The notes beneath the pieces were generated by a model. The model was not told the origin of the DNA and made no database searches. It saw nothing but the letters and a program-made list of their open reading frames with translations. A program made the position numbers and the translations under genes. DNA of 37,373 nt from NCBI GenBank assembly GCA_017454165.1, contig JAFTDN010000132.1, positions 1-37,373 of the forward strand, in the 5' to 3' direction. This document shows positions 34,054 through 37,373 of the stretch, in pieces; within the stretch, counting starts at the first letter, position 1, and each line of letters opens with the position of its first letter. The stretch is from Bacteroidales bacterium. Lineage in GTDB: Bacteria; Bacteroidota; Bacteroidia; Bacteroidales; Tenuifilaceae.

Positions 34054-35805
34054 ATGGACCCCCGCACACCGCGCCCCAGACCGCCGCGCCTCATCGCGCT
34101 GCTCGCCCTGATGGCCATCGCCATGGGTGTGCAGGCGCAGGGACGGCTGAAGGTAAAGCTGGTGGGGGCCCAGTCGATGAAGAACCTCAAGATCAACGGG
34201 CAGACCCTAGTGCGCCATATCGGCAACGTGCGCTTCATGTACGGCGATGCCCGCATATCGTGCGACAGCTCGTACATGAACTCCGCCCAGAACTCGTTCG
34301 ATGCCTACGGCCACGTGGTAATCACGCAGGAGGGTACGCGCATAACGGGCGACATGCTGCACTTCGAGGGCAACACATCGTGGGCCACCATCTGGGGCAA
34401 GGAGGTGTGCATGGTGGAGGACGACAAGACCCTAACCACCAACATGCTGCGCTACAATACGCGGCAGAAATACGCCACCTACACCACCGGCGGCGTGATG
34501 CGCACGCCCGACCTCGACCTGTCGAGCCGGCGCGGCCACCTCTACAGCGATGAGAACCGGGTGGCCTTTGCCGAGTCCGTGGTGATGCACAATGCCGACG
34601 CCGATGCCTTCACCGACTCGCTGCACTATGCCATCACGCCCAAGCTGGTGAGCCTCATCGGCCCCTCGTTCCTGTTCCACGACAGCAGCTTCATATACTG
34701 CGAGCGGGGTAGCTACAATGTGGCCCTCAAGCAGGCCACCGCCAGCCAGCGCGCCTACCTGCTCCACGGCACCTACAAGCTATTCGGCAGCACCATATTC
34801 TACGATGACTCCGTGGGCTACGCATCGGCTCGGGGGGCGGTGGTGCTCACCGATACCGTGAACCACCTGTCGGCCTACGGCCAGATGGCCCAGTCGTGGG
34901 GACGGGGCAGGCGCTCCGAGCTGAGCGGGCTCCCGTTCGTAACGCTCGCCGATGGCCCTGACACCCTATTCCTCCGCGCCGACACGCTATACGTAGAGCA
35001 GCCGCTACGACCCGATGCCGACAGCCTGAGTGCCGACACCACCTACATGCTGCTGCGCGGACGAGGCGCGGTGCGATTTTACAGGAGCGATATTCAGGGA
35101 GTTTGCGACTCTATGCGCTATGCCGACCTCGACTCCGTGGCCCATATGTTTGGTAGCCCCGTGCTGTGGCAGCAGAACAACCAGATGACGGCCAATCTGA
35201 TAAGGGGTAAGTTTCGTAATAATCTGATAGACAGGGCGTATTTTGATGGGAGGGCGTTCATGGCCACCGAGGAGGCATCCGACACCTACAGCCAGCTGAA
35301 GGGGGCCAGCATAGAGGCCATTTTCGCTGGTGGTGAGCTGCACACCGTCAATGTGATGGGCGGCAGCCAGGCCGTGTACTACATGCGCGATGGTGGGCAG
35401 CTGAGCGCGGTGAACCGCGTGGAGAGCGACAACGCGGTGATTGGTATACGCCAGAACCAGATTGTGCGCCTGCGGTTCAATCAGCAGCCCAAGTCGAACC
35501 TCTACCCCATAGAGCAGGCGTCGCCCGACGATGTTACTCTGAGCGGATTTAGGTGGCACGGCGGGCTGCGCCCGGCCAGCAAGCTCAGCGTGGTGCCCCC
35601 CGGGGCGATGCTGCACCCCGAGGAGACCGCCGCCGCACGGCGCGATGAGCTGTGGGAGCTGCTGCGCAGCGGAGTGTCGCTCATCAGCGGCGAGCTGCAA
35701 CCCGTGGCTCCACCGCGGGGCAGCGATACCAGCGCACCTTTGCAGCTGCAAAAGGAGCGCCCCGCGCCGATACGTGATGGGCGATTCAGGATGAAGCCCC
35801 GTTAA
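34054..35805 (+). CDS. OstA-like (LptA-family) envelope protein
   Basis: Protein of 583 residues with a signal peptide ending GVQAQ. Regular beta-strand repeats of the OstA_2/LptA type follow: LVRHIGNVRFMYGDARISCDSSYMN, FDAYGHVVITQEGTRITGDML, and a repeat with TLTTNMLRYNTRQ. Such beta-jellyrolls bind and pass lipopolysaccharide across the periplasm. It is much longer than E. coli LptA (about 185 residues), as in the long OstA-like proteins of Bacteroidota; the C-terminal part past about 430 is less regular. It begins 15 bases after surA and ends overlapping the convergent regulator stop by four bases. Confidence 0.85.
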   Translation: MDPRTPRPRPPRLIALLALMAIAMGVQAQGRLKVKLVGAQSMKNLKINGQTLVRHIGNVRFMYGDARISCDSSYMNSAQNSFDAYGHVVITQEGTRITGDMLHFEGNTSWATIWGKEVCMVEDDKTLTTNMLRYNTRQKYATYTTGGVMRTPDLDLSSRRGHLYSDENRVAFAESVVMHNADADAFTDSLHYAITPKLVSLIGPSFLFHDSSFIYCERGSYNVALKQATASQRAYLLHGTYKLFGSTIFYDDSVGYASARGAVVLTDTVNHLSAYGQMAQSWGRGRRSELSGLPFVTLADGPDTLFLRADTLYVEQPLRPDADSLSADTTYMLLRGRGAVRFYRSDIQGVCDSMRYADLDSVAHMFGSPVLWQQNNQMTANLIRGKFRNNLIDRAYFDGRAFMATEEASDTYSQLKGASIEAIFAGGELHTVNVMGGSQAVYYMRDGGQLSAVNRVESDNAVIGIRQNQIVRLRFNQQPKSNLYPIEQASPDDVTLSGFRWHGGLRPASKLSVVPPGAMLHPEETAAARRDELWELLRSGVSLISGELQPVAPPRGSDTSAPLQLQKERPAPIRDGRFRMKPR

Positions 35806-37124
35806 TGCTCGATGCCGTATTGCCGCATCTTGTTGTACAGCGTTTTGCGGTCGATGCCGAGCAGCGCCGCAGCGCGGCTCTTGTTGTAGCGCACCTTTTC
35901 GAGCGTGCTGACGATTAGCTCGTACTCGGTGCGCTCCTTCATCTGCCGTAGATCGCTAGGGGCGTTGGGCCGGTCGTGTGCGGTGGTGATTTTTAGCTCA
36001 TCGGGCAGGCAGCCCGCGCCTATAAGTTCCGACTGTTCGAGCAGCACGGCCCGCCTTATGATGTTCTTGAGCTCACGTAGGTTGCCCGGCCATGCGTAGC
36101 GGGCGAGTATATCGGTAACCTCGGGCTCGAAGCCGCGCACCTGCTTGCCCAGCTCGGCGTTGGCCTGCGTTAGGAACCGCTGCGCGAAGAGCTGTAGGTC
36201 GGCGGGTCGCTCACGGAGCGGTGCTATGCGGATGGTGAACTCGTTGAGACGGTGGAACAGGTCCTCGCGGAACGCCCCTCGGTTTACCATCGCCAGCAGG
36301 TCCTCGTTCGATGCGGCTATAATGCGCACGTCCACAGGTATTTCTGAGCTGCCGCCGATGCGCTTTATGCGCCGCTCCTGGATGGCCCGCAGCAGGTGCA
36401 CCTGCACCTCGTAGGGGAGGTTGCCCGCCTCGTCGAGGAAGAGCGTACCGCCGTTGGCGGCCTCGAACTGCCCCTGCTTGTCGGCGATGGCACCAGTGAA
36501 TGCGCCCTTGATGTGTCCAAACAGCTCGCTGGTGGCCAGCTCTTTGGGTAGGGCCCCGCAGTCGATGGCCACGAAGGGCCGTTCGGCCCGGCGGCTGCGG
36601 TCGTGTATGCGGCGGGCGGCGTACTCTTTGCCCGTGCCGCTATCGCCCTGGATGATGACCGACAGGTTGGTGGGGGCCACCGCATCGATGAAGCGCAGCA
36701 CCTCGGTGCTCTGCGGGCTTTCGCCCTCGATGAACGCCACAGGCGTGGGGGCGGGCTCTTGGTTTGGGCTACCGCTCAGCGCGCTGCTCATGGCGGCCAG
36801 AATCTCATCGGGGTTGATGGGTTTGGCCACGTAGTCGGCTGCGCCGTGCTTTATGGCGCTCACGGCCAGGCGTATGTCGGCGTATCCCGTCATCACTATT
36901 ACGGCTGTGCGCTGGTTGCGCCGCTTGGCCTCAATCAGCACGTCCATGCCGTTGCGCTCGGGCAAGCGGTAGTCGGTGAGCACCACATCGTAGCTGCGCT
37001 CGGCCATGCGTTTGGCGGCTTCGGCGAACGAGAAGGCCGTGTCCGTTTCGAAACCTTGCTTCTGCAGGAAGGTCTTGAGCATCAGGCAGAATGCGGAGTC
37101 GTCATCGACAATGAGCACGTACAT
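35802..37124 (-). CDS. Sigma-54-dependent response regulator (NtrC type)
   Basis: Protein of 440 residues in three parts. Receiver domain 1-115 with acidic pocket DDD at 7-9 and phospho-acceptor Asp51 (VVLTDYRLP). AAA+ domain with Walker A GDSGTGKE at 160-167 and the sigma-54 contact loop GAFTGA near 207, then GGTLFLDEAGNLP. C-terminal Fis-type helix-turn-helix (NKSRAAALLGIDRKTLYNKM). All residues needed for phosphorylation, ATP use and sigma-54 contact are present. No histidine kinase gene is adjacent in the window; one may lie beyond the right IS. Its start is 110 bases from the right IS end, so upstream control may have been changed by the insertion. Confidence 0.95.
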   Translation of the reverse strand: MYVLIVDDDSAFCLMLKTFLQKQGFETDTAFSFAEAAKRMAERSYDVVLTDYRLPERNGMDVLIEAKRRNQRTAVIVMTGYADIRLAVSAIKHGAADYVAKPINPDEILAAMSSALSGSPNQEPAPTPVAFIEGESPQSTEVLRFIDAVAPTNLSVIIQGDSGTGKEYAARRIHDRSRRAERPFVAIDCGALPKELATSELFGHIKGAFTGAIADKQGQFEAANGGTLFLDEAGNLPYEVQVHLLRAIQERRIKRIGGSSEIPVDVRIIAASNEDLLAMVNRGAFREDLFHRLNEFTIRIAPLRERPADLQLFAQRFLTQANAELGKQVRGFEPEVTDILARYAWPGNLRELKNIIRRAVLLEQSELIGAGCLPDELKITTAHDRPNAPSDLRQMKERTEYELIVSTLEKVRYNKSRAAALLGIDRKTLYNKMRQYGIEH

Positions 37125-37234
37125 TGCTGGCTGCTTTGGGGTTGTTCTACACCTGCTAAGTTAGTAAAAATGCAGATTGCGTTGCTTGTGGTTTTGCTTT
37201 TTGCTGTGGCCACGGCGAGCAAATGCGGGTGAGG

Positions 37235-37296
37235 GTATTGTTAATCTAATATAGAAAATAATATGTATCTTTGCGGCCTGAACCAATATTGTAATT
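37235..37296. repeat. 62-nt inverted repeat, right copy
   Basis: Perfect reverse complement of 1-62; the match starts at 37235 and ends four bases before the transposase ATG, probably only because the window begins there on the other side. Confidence 0.9.
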
Positions 37297-37299
37297 ACC

Positions 37300-37373
37300 A
37301 TGGATTGTCCAAAGTGCAAAAGCGCCCTATACACGAGGAACGGTGTGGTTGGCGGGAGGCAAAGATACAAGTG
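37300..37373 (+). CDS. IS1-family-like transposase, N-terminal fragment
   Basis: The 24 visible codons start MDCPKC and continue with SALYTRNGVVGGRQRYK before the window ends. A CPxC pair followed by NG..xxxxQRYxC is the zinc-ribbon start of IS1-family (InsA-type) transposases. Only the DNA-binding beginning is visible; the catalytic part is outside the window, so family assignment rests on this motif and on the flanking repeat. Confidence 0.7.
   Translation, partial: MDCPKCKSALYTRNGVVGGRQRYK

Larger units (their letters stand above)
37235..37373 (+). mobile_element. Right IS end with transposase start (IS1-like, partial)
   Basis: The 62 bases 37235-37296 are the inverted copy of 1-62 and lead directly into a transposase start. 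A Bacteroidota-type -7 box TATCTTTG at 37266-37273 lies inside this end, 26 bases before the ATG, and would drive the transposase. The element runs off the window, so length, other terminal repeat and target duplication are unseen. Confidence 0.75.

Noticed and set aside
1-37373. The whole window as a functional composite transposon
   Set aside because: The IS ends are inverted copies, but the content is core chromosomal genes and no transfer or cargo logic is visible; a contig boundary or inversion is simpler.

Overview
This window looks like a chromosomal segment of a fairly GC-rich member of the Bacteroidota, probably Bacteroidales. The evidence is: -7 promoter boxes of the form TAnnTTTG upstream of several genes, starts without Shine-Dalgarno sequences, signal peptides ending in AQ, Bacteroidota-type lipoboxes, and families typical of the phylum (propeller/Y_Y_Y sensor, DUF5063, an OstA-like protein, a C10 streptopain-type peptidase, a guaB-PpiC-SurA-OstA run). 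I cannot name a genus. I saw no tRNA, rRNA or CRISPR array.

The two ends carry the same 62-nt sequence in inverted orientation (1-62 and 37235-37296). On the right it is followed by the start of an IS1-like transposase (CPxC zinc ribbon), so the window lies between two outward-facing copies of one insertion sequence, both cut by the window edge.

Left part (174-9188): a membrane sensor with a beta-propeller, Y_Y_Y domain and SpoIIE-type phosphatase; a patatin-POTRA-barrel phospholipase (type Vd layout); then, on the minus strand, a glycosyltransferase, a small outer-membrane barrel and NAD synthetase. The glutaminase half of the NAD synthetase has lost its catalytic triad. A 375-nt palindrome-rich region follows, then a secreted parallel beta-helix protein closed by a clear terminator.

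Middle (11187-25204): a minus-strand phoH-sixA-ppk1 operon (phosphate/polyphosphate theme), divergent from tgt and an LptF/LptG-family permease gene; an acyl-CoA carboxyltransferase plus a 74-residue biotin carrier and a strong terminator; a ybaN-like membrane protein; then a minus-strand group DUF5063 - 3'-5' exonuclease - RlmI-like methyltransferase - ispE, with recQ upstream.

Accessory island (about 25440-27744): a C10 cysteine-peptidase lipoprotein whose 3' end overlaps a small AT-rich lipoprotein gene of unknown family, a candidate inhibitor or immunity partner. A decayed copy of the peptidase/lipoprotein junction lies just downstream. This is the most system-like accessory unit in the window.

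Right part (28375-37124): guaB, then four envelope-biogenesis genes in series (two-domain PpiC foldase, SurA-like lipoprotein, SurA, OstA-like protein), and a convergent orphan sigma-54 response regulator next to the right IS end.
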